Source: a virus. From it: 35,920 bases of DNA. Location of the stretch: IMG/VR virus record IMGVR_UViG_3300044998_000491, positions 1-35,920 of that record. One strand, 5' to 3'. Positions within the stretch are counted from its first letter, which is position 1; every line of letters starts with the position of its first letter. This document shows positions 1 to 6,371 of this stretch, in pieces. Position numbers and translations under genes: made by a program. The notes beneath the pieces were generated by a model. That model was given only the letters and a program-made list of their open reading frames with translations, did no database searches and was not told the origin of the DNA.

Positions 1-550
1 CGTCGCTGTCTGTCGCCACGTTGACCAGCCCCATGTCAACGCCCAAGTACTCGTCAGGGTCAAAGCCTTCATCTTCGAGGATGTTGCAGGGCTGGTGCAG
101 ATAATACGTTCCATTGCGGTAAACAAGGTCGGCCTCACCTTGCAGCGTTTCCAGCAGCGCGCGCTGGCGTTCACCGCACACAAAGGAGATGCGTTGCCGC
201 CCTGTCATCGTCCAGATGTTGACCTGAGACTTGTCCAGTTCCCAACGCAGTACACGGCTGTCATAGGTGACGCTGCCCATCTTGCGGAAGGTGCGCCGCT
301 TCTTGGTGTCCAGTTTGTAGGCGTTGGCAACGTCGGCAATCAGGCGCACCGTCAACTGCGCCGAAAGGCCAAACTGAGCGCGCACGGCGTAGTAAGTGGC
401 GTGATGCAAGTCATAGGAACGGAACGACTTCTGTTCCCACGCCTGCGCGCTAATGTAGTCCGCAGCGGCATTGTAGGCCAGCATGGTTTGACGCAAGGCG
501 TCAGCCTGTTCATCCGTCGGCTGCAACTTGACTTGGGCAATCAGTTTCAT
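1..550 (-). CDS. tnpB: RNA-guided endonuclease TnpB (OrfB), N-terminal part
   Basis: This open frame starts with ATG at 550-548 and runs off the left edge, giving 183 residues. TnpB is the RNA-guided, RuvC-type nuclease carried by IS200/IS605 elements, which helps keep the element at its donor site. The N-terminal part is typical: it starts MKLIAQVKLQPTDEQ, has the helical wedge/REC-like region at about 20-90, and reaches the first RuvC aspartate in LGVDMGLVN (D172) just before the edge. It aligns without gaps with the complete TnpB at 16292-17413 for at least the first 150 residues, with roughly half the residues identical by eye. The copies are therefore diverged relatives, not a recent duplication. 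The start fits the promoter at 557-585, which leaves almost no leader. The second and third RuvC acids and the zinc ribbon are outside the window. Confidence 0.88.
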   Translation of the reverse strand, partial: MKLIAQVKLQPTDEQADALRQTMLAYNAAADYISAQAWEQKSFRSYDLHHATYYAVRAQFGLSAQLTVRLIADVANAYKLDTKKRRTFRKMGSVTYDSRVLRWELDKSQVNIWTMTGRQRISFVCGERQRALLETLQGEADLVYRNGTYYLHQPCNILEDEGFDPDEYLGVDMGLVNVATDSD

Positions 551-556
551 AGCCAC

Positions 557-585
557 AGTATAGCATGTTTCACTAGTGAATGCAA
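557..585 (-). promoter_or_regulatory. tnpB promoter, probably giving a leaderless mRNA
   Basis: On the - strand the sequence reads TTGCAT, 17 bases, then TATACT preceded by TGC (an extended -10). Only six bases separate the -10 box from the ATG at 550. Transcription usually starts about 7 bases after the -10, which here is the A of the start codon. No Shine-Dalgarno sequence is possible in that space. The second tnpB in this window has the same arrangement. Confidence 0.65.
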
Positions 586-594
586 GAAAGGAGG

Positions 595-636
595 CCGCCA
601 TTCCTCCACCGCCTGAAGGCGGTGGTATCCTGGCGG
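595..636 (-). repeat. IS left-end (LE) two-tier hairpin
   Basis: An inner hairpin at 606-625 has an 8-bp stem and a TGAA loop. It is enclosed by an outer stem, CCGCCA at 595-600 with TGGCGG at 631-636, and 5-base internal loops lie on both sides. The left end of the second element (17471-17513) has the same plan with different but still paired stem bases. Subterminal hairpins of this kind are the sites recognised by the TnpA transposase in this family. Confidence 0.7.
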
Positions 637-660
637 GTTTTCGATGAATTGCGGCAGGTG

Positions 661-675
661 CGCGGGTATCCCGCG
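661..675 (+). other. Stem-loop before the first phage gene
   Basis: CGCGGG, TAT, CCGCGC-type pairing: the 15 bases at 661-675 form a perfect 6-bp GC stem with a TAT loop. It ends six bases before the AGGGGGA ribosome-binding sequence of the gene at 692. It could shape the 5' end of the message or be incidental in GC-rich DNA. I see no promoter in 637-691. Confidence 0.35.
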
Positions 676-691
676 ATAGAAGGGGGAATAG

Positions 692-1027
692 GTGACAACA
701 CGGCAAAAACTGATGCCTGACATGGCCGGGCGCATTGCGCTGGCGACACTGGGCATCTCGCCAGAGCAATACAAGGCAATCTGGGGAAATGGTGAATTAC
801 CTGTCGAAATGTTGAACTCCCCGACAGTATTGTACCGGCTGGCCGTGCTGGAACATCAGGTACGCACGATGGAAATCATGGTGCAGGCGATGATTGTCCT
901 GTCGGGTGTGGATGTGACGGCTATCAGCGAGACGGTGAAAGAACTGATGGCAGCGCATGGGAAAGCAGCGCAGGGAAAGGAGGAAAGCAAGACGAATGCT
1001 CAAGATGACACAGATCAAGCCGCGTAA
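692..1027 (+). CDS. Hypothetical protein, 111 aa
   Basis: The GTG start at 692 is preceded by a good ribosome-binding sequence (AGGGGGA at 681-687). I do not recognise the family. The N-terminal half is mixed helix and loop. Residues about 45-90 look helical, and the tail (from about 92) is rich in Lys, Glu, Gln and Asp and probably disordered. No signal peptide, membrane segment or metal motif is visible. It is the first phage gene after the insertion element. The next gene starts inside its 3' end, and the group runs in the same direction as the methyltransferase, so these genes are probably co-transcribed. Confidence 0.6.
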   Translation: MTTRQKLMPDMAGRIALATLGISPEQYKAIWGNGELPVEMLNSPTVLYRLAVLEHQVRTMEIMVQAMIVLSGVDVTAISETVKELMAAHGKAAQGKEESKTNAQDDTDQAA

Positions 1028-1187
1028 CCGCCTCGATCCGGCGCGGGATGACAATGGCAAATCGTGGCAACACTGGTTTTACCAGCGCGCGGCGTGGAAC
1101 ATCGCGTGGCAGGGCAATGCCGCGAAGCAGGCCGATGCGGTCAGATGCTTTGAGGCAATGAAGCGACGGGGGGAGAAACGGCAATGA
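996..1187 (+). CDS. Small basic hypothetical protein, 63 aa
   Basis: I chose ATG 996 because a perfect AAAGGAGG lies at 976-983, although the 12-base spacing is long. ATG 1005 and an upstream ATG at 957 are alternatives. The protein is short and basic (MLKMTQIKPRNRLDP...), with two Trp-rich stretches (WQHWFYQRAAWNIAW) and a C-terminal Lys/Arg cluster. I do not recognise it. Its stop overlaps the start of the DNA methyltransferase (ATGA, 1184-1187), which points to translational coupling. A small DNA- or RNA-binding role would suit its charge but is a guess. Confidence 0.6.
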   Translation: MLKMTQIKPRNRLDPARDDNGKSWQHWFYQRAAWNIAWQGNAAKQADAVRCFEAMKRRGEKRQ

Positions 1188-1963
1188 ATCTGTTTTACGC
1201 TGAGCCGCCCGCGCTGACGCTGTATCACGGCGACGCGCGGCGGCTGGATGCGCTGGCCGATGGCAGCGTGCAGATGATTATTTGCAGCCCACCCTATTTT
1301 AACGCGCGCCCGGAGTATTCCACATGGCCGACGTACAAAGATTACCTCAACGACATGGCGCTGGCGTGGGCTGAGTGCTGGCGGGTGCTGTGTGACGGCG
1401 GGCGCATTGCCGTCAACGTGCCGATGGGCTACGGGCGTTCCAATGGTTACATCCGCATTGGCGATGACACGGCGCGGGCGCTGGAATTCGTCGGGTTCAC
1501 GCTGCGCGGGCACATCATCTGGGACAAATCACCGGCTGGGCTGGGGACGGCATGGGGGACGGTGTACAGCGCGAACAACCCGGCGCTGCGCGATGTGCAC
1601 GAAATCATCATCGTGGCTCACAAGGGGCGCGCGGGGCGGGGTTGGCCGCCGGAAGCGGACACGGCGGAATCGGCGCGCGTCTATGATGACATTACACCCG
1701 CCGAGTTTCTGGAGGCCACGGCGTCCATCTGGCAGATTCCGCCGGTGCGGTCGTGGCATCCCGCGCCCATGCCGCCGAAAATCCCGTACCTGCTGACGCG
1801 GCTCTACACCTACCGCGGCGACACGGTGCTTGACCCGTTCTGTGGGAGTGCGACCGTGCCTTATGTCGCGCAGTCATTGGGGCGCAATGGCATTGGCGTT
1901 GACCTGAACGCCGACTATCTGGAACGGGCGGCGGGGCCGCTGTTTGCGAGGGTAGAAGCATGA
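1184..1963 (+). CDS. DNA methyltransferase (N4-cytosine/N6-adenine class), phage orphan
   Basis: The protein is a 259-residue SAM-dependent DNA methyltransferase. The catalytic motif SPPY (residues 35-38) comes before the SAM-binding motif DPFCGSAT (217-224). This order marks the beta class. SPPY rather than DPPY is more common in N4-cytosine enzymes, but the base cannot be fixed from the motif alone. A target-recognition stretch should lie between them (about 75-200, including WDKSPAGLG). No restriction enzyme is next to it, so it is an orphan, a common phage means of avoiding host restriction or marking its own DNA. It overlaps the genes on both sides by 4 bases. Confidence 0.9.
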   Translation: MNLFYAEPPALTLYHGDARRLDALADGSVQMIICSPPYFNARPEYSTWPTYKDYLNDMALAWAECWRVLCDGGRIAVNVPMGYGRSNGYIRIGDDTARALEFVGFTLRGHIIWDKSPAGLGTAWGTVYSANNPALRDVHEIIIVAHKGRAGRGWPPEADTAESARVYDDITPAEFLEATASIWQIPPVRSWHPAPMPPKIPYLLTRLYTYRGDTVLDPFCGSATVPYVAQSLGRNGIGVDLNADYLERAAGPLFARVEA

Positions 1964-2271
1964 GCGAAACGGAAATCCTTGCCCACGTGATCATGGGCGA
2001 GGCTAGCCTCTGCGGATTCGGCGCGATGCTGGCGGTGGCGTGGGTGTATCAGCGCAACCCGACGATGTACGGCTGGCAGCCGCCGTCGGCGCTGGCGCTG
2101 TGGACGGCGCTGATGTGGCGCTGGTTCCCTGACCCCACCGATGGAGCGCGCTATCTGGTGTCGAACAGCGATTTGCAGCGCCCGGCGGTGCGCTCTTTCA
2201 CGACGGACAGGGGATCGCCCACGTTTGTTGCGGAGTGCGCAGGGGGTAGGCAACTGCTGGCATTTCGGTGA
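1960..2271 (+). CDS. Putative SleB/CwlJ-like cell-wall hydrolase
   Basis: The protein has 103 residues and starts in an ATGA overlap with the methyltransferase stop. The N-terminal part reads HVIMGEASLCGFGAMLAVAW, close in pattern to the 'EA...G..AVA.V..NR' signature of SleB/CwlJ peptidoglycan hydrolases, and GEA would supply the catalytic Glu. Further on, DPTDGARYLVSNSD resembles the family's 'DPT.GA.yf' segment. There is no signal peptide, so if it is an endolysin it needs a holin, and a small membrane protein follows directly. The match is by motif only and the protein is short for a stand-alone lysin. A structural or chaperone role is possible. Confidence 0.5.
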   Translation: MSETEILAHVIMGEASLCGFGAMLAVAWVYQRNPTMYGWQPPSALALWTALMWRWFPDPTDGARYLVSNSDLQRPAVRSFTTDRGSPTFVAECAGGRQLLAFR

Positions 2272-2284
2272 AAGGGGGCCAACG

Positions 2285-2413
2285 ATGGAAATTTTACTGA
2301 CTCTGCTGGCGTGCGGTGTGTTGGCGGTGTTGTTCATCGTTGCGGCGCTGGTGACGTGGCTGGCGGTGGCGGCATTGCGGGCATGGTCTGACCTGTTGCA
2401 CGCGCTGGAATGA
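2285..2413 (+). CDS. Small single-span membrane protein, 42 aa
   Basis: A short frame with a strong ribosome-binding sequence (AAGGGGG at 2272-2278, six bases before the ATG) encodes a very hydrophobic 42-residue protein. Residues 3-31 form one long membrane segment (EILLTLLACGVLAVLFIV...), followed by a short amphipathic tail. It sits between the SleB-like hydrolase candidate and the ASCH gene, and its stop overlaps the next ATG. A role in lysis (holin-like or helper) would fit the context. Size and topology alone do not prove it. Confidence 0.55.
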   Translation: MEILLTLLACGVLAVLFIVAALVTWLAVAALRAWSDLLHALE

Positions 2414-3063
2414 AGCCGCCCCGCTGCCGCCCGATCATGATGGGCAACGCATCCATCTGGGCCATCCTGAACGGGACAAAGACGCAGACGCGGCGGCTGG
2501 TGAAACCGCAGCCGGTCGTTGACCCCGATAACTGGCAATTCGAGTCCATTGACTGGCTGCCGTACCACGAGGATTACCCTGACGGCACGTGGGTTCACTG
2601 GCGCATGGTGCGGCCCGGCGAATACGAGCCGGTTCCGCTGCGCTGTCGCTATGGCGAACGCGGCGCGCGGCTGTGGGTGAAAGAGGCCTACGCGCTGGCG
2701 GGCGGCAAGGTCTGGTATCAGGCCGCGGCGGACGCGCCGCCGCGCGCCGCTGTGGAATCCGCGCCGCGGTTCTGGCGCTCGCCCATGTTCATGCGCCGCG
2801 AGTATGCGCGAATCACGCTGGAAGTCGTGGATTACTGGATCGAACGCGTGCACGACATTTCATTGGCGGATATTGCGGCGGAAGGCATTGACCTGAGCGA
2901 TCTGGCGTTGCCGGTTGTGCCACCGCCGCTGCATCCTACCGACGCGCAGTTGTGCGTGGCGCGGCGGCGCTTCGCGGCGCATTGGGACAGGATCAACCCG
3001 CGATATCCCCTTGCTTCCAATCCGTATGTCTGGGTCGTTCAGTTTGAGAGGGTGAAGCCATGA
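2410..3063 (+). CDS. ASCH-domain-like phage protein
   Basis: The protein has 217 residues. The N-terminal signature IMMGNASIWAILNGTKTQTRR, followed by VKP, is the hallmark of a large family of phage ASCH-like proteins ('I..GRKTQTRR.VKP'). Later segments agree: LWVKEAY (about 90), YARITLEVVDYWIERVHDIS (about 135) and a C-terminal NPYVWVVQFERV strand. ASCH domains have a PUA-like beta-barrel and are thought to bind RNA or modified nucleotides. Their role in phages is not settled. It overlaps its neighbours by 4 bases on both sides, so it belongs to the same operon. Confidence 0.75.
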   Translation: MKPPRCRPIMMGNASIWAILNGTKTQTRRLVKPQPVVDPDNWQFESIDWLPYHEDYPDGTWVHWRMVRPGEYEPVPLRCRYGERGARLWVKEAYALAGGKVWYQAAADAPPRAAVESAPRFWRSPMFMRREYARITLEVVDYWIERVHDISLADIAAEGIDLSDLALPVVPPPLHPTDAQLCVARRRFAAHWDRINPRYPLASNPYVWVVQFERVKP

Positions 3064-3368
3064 CTAACGAACAACTGGCCGTGCTGCTGACGGCCATCAG
3101 CGAACAGATGGAAAACGCGCTGGCGGAAGCCCACGCGGCGCTGGAAGACAACGATTTGTCGCGAGCGGAAGAACGGCATTACATCGGGCCACCCAATGAA
3201 TATGGGGAGATTCCCTATGGTCATCAATTTGATCGCAACCCTGAGCATTGGGAGACGCGGCCTACGGGGGAGTTTACGGCGTTGCGCCCGATTGTGGGGG
3301 TCATCAAATGGCTGGAACATTACACAAAGATGCTGGGGCTGCCCAAAAACAACAGGGTCATTAAGTGA
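3060..3368 (+). CDS. Hypothetical protein, 102 aa
   Basis: ATG 3060 overlaps the stop of the ASCH gene. The protein starts with an acidic, Ala-rich helix (residues 1-40, with LAEAHAALEDNDLSRAEE) that could form a coiled coil. A Gly/Pro/Tyr-rich middle (GPPNEYGEIPYGHQFDRNPEHW) and a second helix follow. I do not recognise the family. It has no signal peptide or membrane segment. Its position among small accessory genes gives no firm clue. Confidence 0.6.
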   Translation: MTNEQLAVLLTAISEQMENALAEAHAALEDNDLSRAEERHYIGPPNEYGEIPYGHQFDRNPEHWETRPTGEFTALRPIVGVIKWLEHYTKMLGLPKNNRVIK

Positions 3369-3709
3369 TGGGCCAGGCTTACCAGATCGTCAAGGTCAAG
3401 GTTCCGGCGCTGCTGTTGCGGCGGATACGGCGTGAGGCGGCGCGGCGCGGGTTGACAATGCACGGGCTGGTGCGCTACGCGCTGGCCGGCGCGCTGGCAC
3501 AGGGCGTCACCGTGCCGACGCAGCCGCCGTGTGACGCGGCGCTGACATTGCAGATTCCCGCCGACGATTACGATGCGCTGCACGCGCTGGCGGGGCGATG
3601 TAACACGACACTGAGCGCTGCGATTCGTGATATAGTCGTGATGGAGATCACGCGTAACGGGGCTACGCGTAGCGAGGCTACGGGTGATGAACAGGGCGCA
3701 CAAGGTTGA
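3368..3709 (+). CDS. Tandem ribbon-helix-helix protein, probable DNA-binding regulator
   Basis: The ATG at 3368 overlaps the previous stop (TGATG); a GTG one codon earlier is possible. The 113-residue protein contains two copies of a ribbon-helix-helix pattern. Copy one is at about residues 5-45: strand VKVKVP, helix LLRRIRREAARRG, turn, helix MHGLVRYALAGAL. Copy two is at about 55-95: strand LTLQIP, helix DDYDALHALAGRCN, helix LSAAIRDIVVMEI. RHH proteins bind DNA as dimers through a two-stranded sheet, so two units in one chain could form a single-chain dimer, as in F-plasmid TraY. The two strands differ in sequence, which would allow a non-symmetric operator. It may control late genes, but no target is known. 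Confidence 0.65.
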   Translation: MGQAYQIVKVKVPALLLRRIRREAARRGLTMHGLVRYALAGALAQGVTVPTQPPCDAALTLQIPADDYDALHALAGRCNTTLSAAIRDIVVMEITRNGATRSEATGDEQGAQG

Positions 3710-3971
3710 CGCGAATCAGGGCGAGATCGTGGCGGCGCTGCGCAAGGCGGGCGCGTTGGTCTGCATCACCTCGGCGGTGGGCGACGGGTTCCCTGATTTG
3801 CTGGTAGCCCACAGGGGCAGGCTGCTGTTGCTTGAGGTGAAGCGGAGCGATTTGTCGCCCTCCCGGCGTGCGCTGACGGACAAAGAGCAGGCGTTTCACC
3901 GTGAGTGGCAGGGCCATGTGGTGATTGTCACCTCGGCAGAGGATGCGCTGGCGGCTGTACAAAGGTCATAG
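3687..3971 (+). CDS. VRR-NUC-type nuclease
   Basis: A 94-residue protein that overlaps the end of the RHH gene by 23 bases (ATG 3687; GTG 3684 is possible). It has the compact restriction-enzyme-like fold pattern of VRR-NUC domains: an N-terminal helix DANQGEIVAALRKAGALV, then VGDGFPDLLV with the metal-binding Asp, then LLLLEVK with the E-x-K catalytic pair, and a C-terminal FHREWQGHVVIVTSAEDAL. Stand-alone phage members are thought to act as structure-specific (Holliday-junction-type) nucleases in recombination or before packaging. The place just before the terminase genes fits a role in preparing DNA for packaging. Confidence 0.75.
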   Translation: MNRAHKVDANQGEIVAALRKAGALVCITSAVGDGFPDLLVAHRGRLLLLEVKRSDLSPSRRALTDKEQAFHREWQGHVVIVTSAEDALAAVQRS

Positions 3972-4003
3972 AGACGCGGCGCGGGGCGGGGCTTACAATG
4001 CGG

Positions 4004-4018
4004 GCAAACGGAGTTTGC
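4004..4018 (+). promoter_or_regulatory. Palindromic element before the packaging genes
   Basis: GCAAAC GGA GTTTGC is a perfect 6-bp inverted repeat in the 73-base gap that separates the nuclease gene from the packaging genes. It is one of the few non-overlapping junctions in the left half. It may be an operator or a weak stem-loop. A TACAAT at 3994-3999 could be a -10 box, but no good -35 precedes it. Confidence 0.3.
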
Positions 4019-4044
4019 AAAGCAATCTAGATCGAGGTGAGGCC

Positions 4045-4344
4045 ATGCCCCGCAAACCGTATAAAGAATCTGGCCCGCTGGTGGAACTGGTTCCCGACAC
4101 ATTGCAGCGGGCGCGCGCGCGCCGCAAGGCGTTGGACGATGGGTTTGCCGCGTTGCCGCCACAGGAACAGGACATCATCAAGCGGCAGGCGGAACGGCTG
4201 ATCAACGGGCCGCCGGAGACGCGGCAGCAGCCGGACGCGCCGAAGCCGATCAAGGGGCTGGGCCTCGATTCGGCGCAGGAAGTGTTGGCGGCGCTGGGAT
4301 CGCTGATGAACAGGGAAGCGGCGAAACGCGATGGCAAAAAGTAA
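4045..4344 (+). CDS. Hypothetical protein upstream of the terminase genes, 99 aa
   Basis: I chose ATG 4045 because GAGGTGAGG lies just before it (4034-4042). The protein is basic at the N-terminus (MPRKPYKESG) and then helical (about 15-60, QRARARRKALDDGFAALPPQEQDIIKRQAERL). It has a Pro-rich linker and a last helix SAQEVLAALGSLMNREAAKRDGKK. I do not recognise it. Its 3' end overlaps the start of the small-terminase candidate by 14 bases. The position and the helical, basic make-up would suit a DNA-binding packaging accessory, but this is inference. Confidence 0.6.
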   Translation: MPRKPYKESGPLVELVPDTLQRARARRKALDDGFAALPPQEQDIIKRQAERLINGPPETRQQPDAPKPIKGLGLDSAQEVLAALGSLMNREAAKRDGKK

Positions 4345-5047
4345 GGCGGCGCAGGCGCAGGGGCTGCCGCGCGTGTCGCCGCTGCGCAAGAAATATCAGA
4401 AACAGCAATGCACCGCCACATCGAAGCGGACGCATGAGCGGTGCAAGGCGTGGGCGCTGGAAGGGCGGACGGTGTGCCGCCATCATGGGGGGCGGTCATT
4501 GGCCGGCCCGGCGCATCCGGCGTACAAACATGGCCGGTACAGCAAATATCTGCCGGAAACGCTGTTGCCCGACTTTGTGGCGGCGCGCAAAGACAAAGAA
4601 TTGCTGGTGCTGATTGACGAGATTGGCCTTGTCGACACGCGGCTGAGCGATCTGGTGCGGCGGCTGGACAAGAAAGAATCGGGCGCGCTGTGGAAGATGC
4701 TGGGCAACGCGTGGAAAGCGTACAAGGGGGCGCGGAACGATGACGACGCGGCCCATTGGCTGGCCGAAGTGGGGCGGCTGATTCAGCAGGGCGTGGGCGA
4801 CTGGGCAATCTGGAATGACATTCTGGGGACGATTGACCAGCGCCGCAAACTGGTGGAATCGGAACGCAAACGGATGGTGGAGTTGCAGCAGATCATCACC
4901 GCGGATCAGGCGGTGACGCTGATTTCAACCCTTGTGGATTCGGTACGGCGCAATGTTAAAGACCCTGTTGCCCTCTCCAACATCTCGCGGGACATTGCTG
5001 CAATCGCTGGCGCAACAGTTGAGCGAGCAGATCAGGCAGCCGAATGA
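4331..5047 (+). CDS. HGG-motif Zn-binding phage protein, probable terminase small subunit
   Basis: The protein has 238 residues. Near residues 27-55 it shows a probable zinc site: a Cys in KQQCTATSKRTHERC, a second Cys, then CRHHGG. The conserved phage motif HGGRSLAGPAHPAYKHGRYS follows directly. Proteins with this 'HGG..x..HP..KHGRYS' signature lie upstream of TerL in many phages and are taken to be small terminase or DNA-binding packaging factors. The rest is mostly helical, with a long helix around 165-200 (QRRKLVESERKRMVELQQI) suited to oligomerisation. Its 3' end overlaps the TerL frame. Family membership is by motif only. Confidence 0.65.
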   Translation: MAKSKAAQAQGLPRVSPLRKKYQKQQCTATSKRTHERCKAWALEGRTVCRHHGGRSLAGPAHPAYKHGRYSKYLPETLLPDFVAARKDKELLVLIDEIGLVDTRLSDLVRRLDKKESGALWKMLGNAWKAYKGARNDDDAAHWLAEVGRLIQQGVGDWAIWNDILGTIDQRRKLVESERKRMVELQQIITADQAVTLISTLVDSVRRNVKDPVALSNISRDIAAIAGATVERADQAAE

Positions 5048-6371
5048 GTACGCGGGCGAATCATATGTGCCATATGGCGCGGCAAGGGAACTGCTGGACT
5101 GCACGGCTGCTGAAGCGATCATGTCCGGCCCGGCGGGGACGGGGAAAAGCCGCGCGGGGCTGCAAAAGATGTACTGGTGCGCGCGGGAATATCCGGGATT
5201 TCGCGGGCTGATCATTCGCAAGACGCGGGCCTCGCTGACGCAAACGGGGCTGGCGACGTTTGAGGCGCACATTCTGGGCGCGCTGCATCCGCTGGTGGTG
5301 GGCGGCCCGCAACGGCGCAACCGGCAATCGTACGCGTTCTCCTACGGGTCGGAGATTGCCGTTGGCGGCATGGATGAGCCGTCGCGGGTGCTGTCGGCTG
5401 AGTATGACATGATCTACGTGCAGCAGGCCGAGGAGTTGCGGGAAAACGAGTGGGAAACGCTGATGACGCGGCTGCGCAACCACAAGATGCCCTACCAGCA
5501 GATCATGGGCGACTGTAACCCCGACGCGCCGACCCACTGGATCAAACAGCGGGCCAACGCGGGGAAACTCTTGCTGTTGGAGTCGCGGCATGAGGATAAC
5601 CCCGTGCTGTGGGACAGGGGCAAGCAGGCATGGACGCCGTTTGGGGTGGAGTACATTGCGATTCTCGATGCGCTGACGGGGGTGCTGAAGCAGCGGCTGC
5701 GCTTTGGCAAGTGGGTGCAGGCCGAAGGCATCGTCTATGACAACTATGACGCGGCGGTGCATCTGGTGACGAAAGTGCAGTTGATTCAGTGGGGCATTTT
5801 GCGGGACACAGGGGAAATCAACACCGACGCGGTGAAAACGATGTTTGTCGCGGTGGACTGGGGCTACACCAATCCCGGCGTGATGCAGTTGTGGGGGCTG
5901 GACGGCGACCGGCGGCTGTACCTGCTGCGGGAACGGTATCAGACGAAGAAACTGATTGGCTGGTGGGCTGAGCAGGGCAAAGCGTGGCGTGAACGCCATG
6001 GGCCGCTGATGTTTGTGTGCGACCCGGCGGAACCGGCGTACATTCAGGAACTGAAAAACGCGGGGCTGCGCGCGGTGGCGGCCAACAATGAGGTCAGCCC
6101 CGGCATTCAGGCGGTGCAAAAACGGCTGGCCGTGCAGAAAGACGGGCGCGCGCGGCTGTACCTGTTCCGCGACGCATTGGAAGAAGCGGATCAAGACCTG
6201 ATCCGTGAGAAAAAGCCGTATGCGACCGCGCAGGAGTTTGACGGCTATGTGTGGAAAGAGAAGTCACGCAAAGAGGAGCCGGAGAAGGTCAACGACCACG
6301 GTGTCGACGCGTTACGCTATGCCTGTATGTACGCTGACAAAGGCAGCAGGGTTCTGGTGGGGGCCGCGTAA
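4953..6371 (+). CDS. terL: Terminase large subunit
   Basis: TerL is the ATPase-nuclease motor that cuts concatemers and drives DNA into the procapsid. The Walker A motif SGPAGTGKS is near residues 58-66. The Walker B region reads YDMIYVQQAEEL, where the usual Asp-Glu pair appears as Gln-Gln before AEE, an oddity of this copy or subfamily. The RNase H-type nuclease domain has acidic residues in VAVDWGYTNPG, FVCDPAEPAYI and NDHGVDALRY. The length (472 aa) is normal. The start is uncertain: ATG 4953 overlaps the upstream gene by 95 bases and has no clear ribosome-binding site; TTG 4932 or a later TTG near 5019 are alternatives. The conserved segment begins only at about residue 40. Confidence 0.95.
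   Translation: MLKTLLPSPTSRGTLLQSLAQQLSEQIRQPNEYAGESYVPYGAARELLDCTAAEAIMSGPAGTGKSRAGLQKMYWCAREYPGFRGLIIRKTRASLTQTGLATFEAHILGALHPLVVGGPQRRNRQSYAFSYGSEIAVGGMDEPSRVLSAEYDMIYVQQAEELRENEWETLMTRLRNHKMPYQQIMGDCNPDAPTHWIKQRANAGKLLLLESRHEDNPVLWDRGKQAWTPFGVEYIAILDALTGVLKQRLRFGKWVQAEGIVYDNYDAAVHLVTKVQLIQWGILRDTGEINTDAVKTMFVAVDWGYTNPGVMQLWGLDGDRRLYLLRERYQTKKLIGWWAEQGKAWRERHGPLMFVCDPAEPAYIQELKNAGLRAVAANNEVSPGIQAVQKRLAVQKDGRARLYLFRDALEEADQDLIREKKPYATAQEFDGYVWKEKSRKEEPEKVNDHGVDALRYACMYADKGSRVLVGAA

Larger units (their letters stand above)
1..636 (-). mobile_element. IS200/IS605-type TnpB element, partial (5' part)
   Basis: The left edge of the window cuts through an insertion element of the IS200/IS605 class. 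It carries a tnpB gene on the - strand, its promoter and a structured left end (595-636). No tnpA is visible, but the rest of the element lies outside the window. A second, related but clearly different element is found at about 16283-17515, and the two share promoter layout and left-end folding. The exact outer boundary cannot be set from one copy. I place it at the end of the outer stem (636), and it could lie a few bases further right. Confidence 0.8.

Noticed and set aside
5061-6194. 377-codon - strand open frame opposite TerL
   Set aside because: TerL is certain on the + strand; the antisense frame is an Arg/His/Pro-rich artefact.
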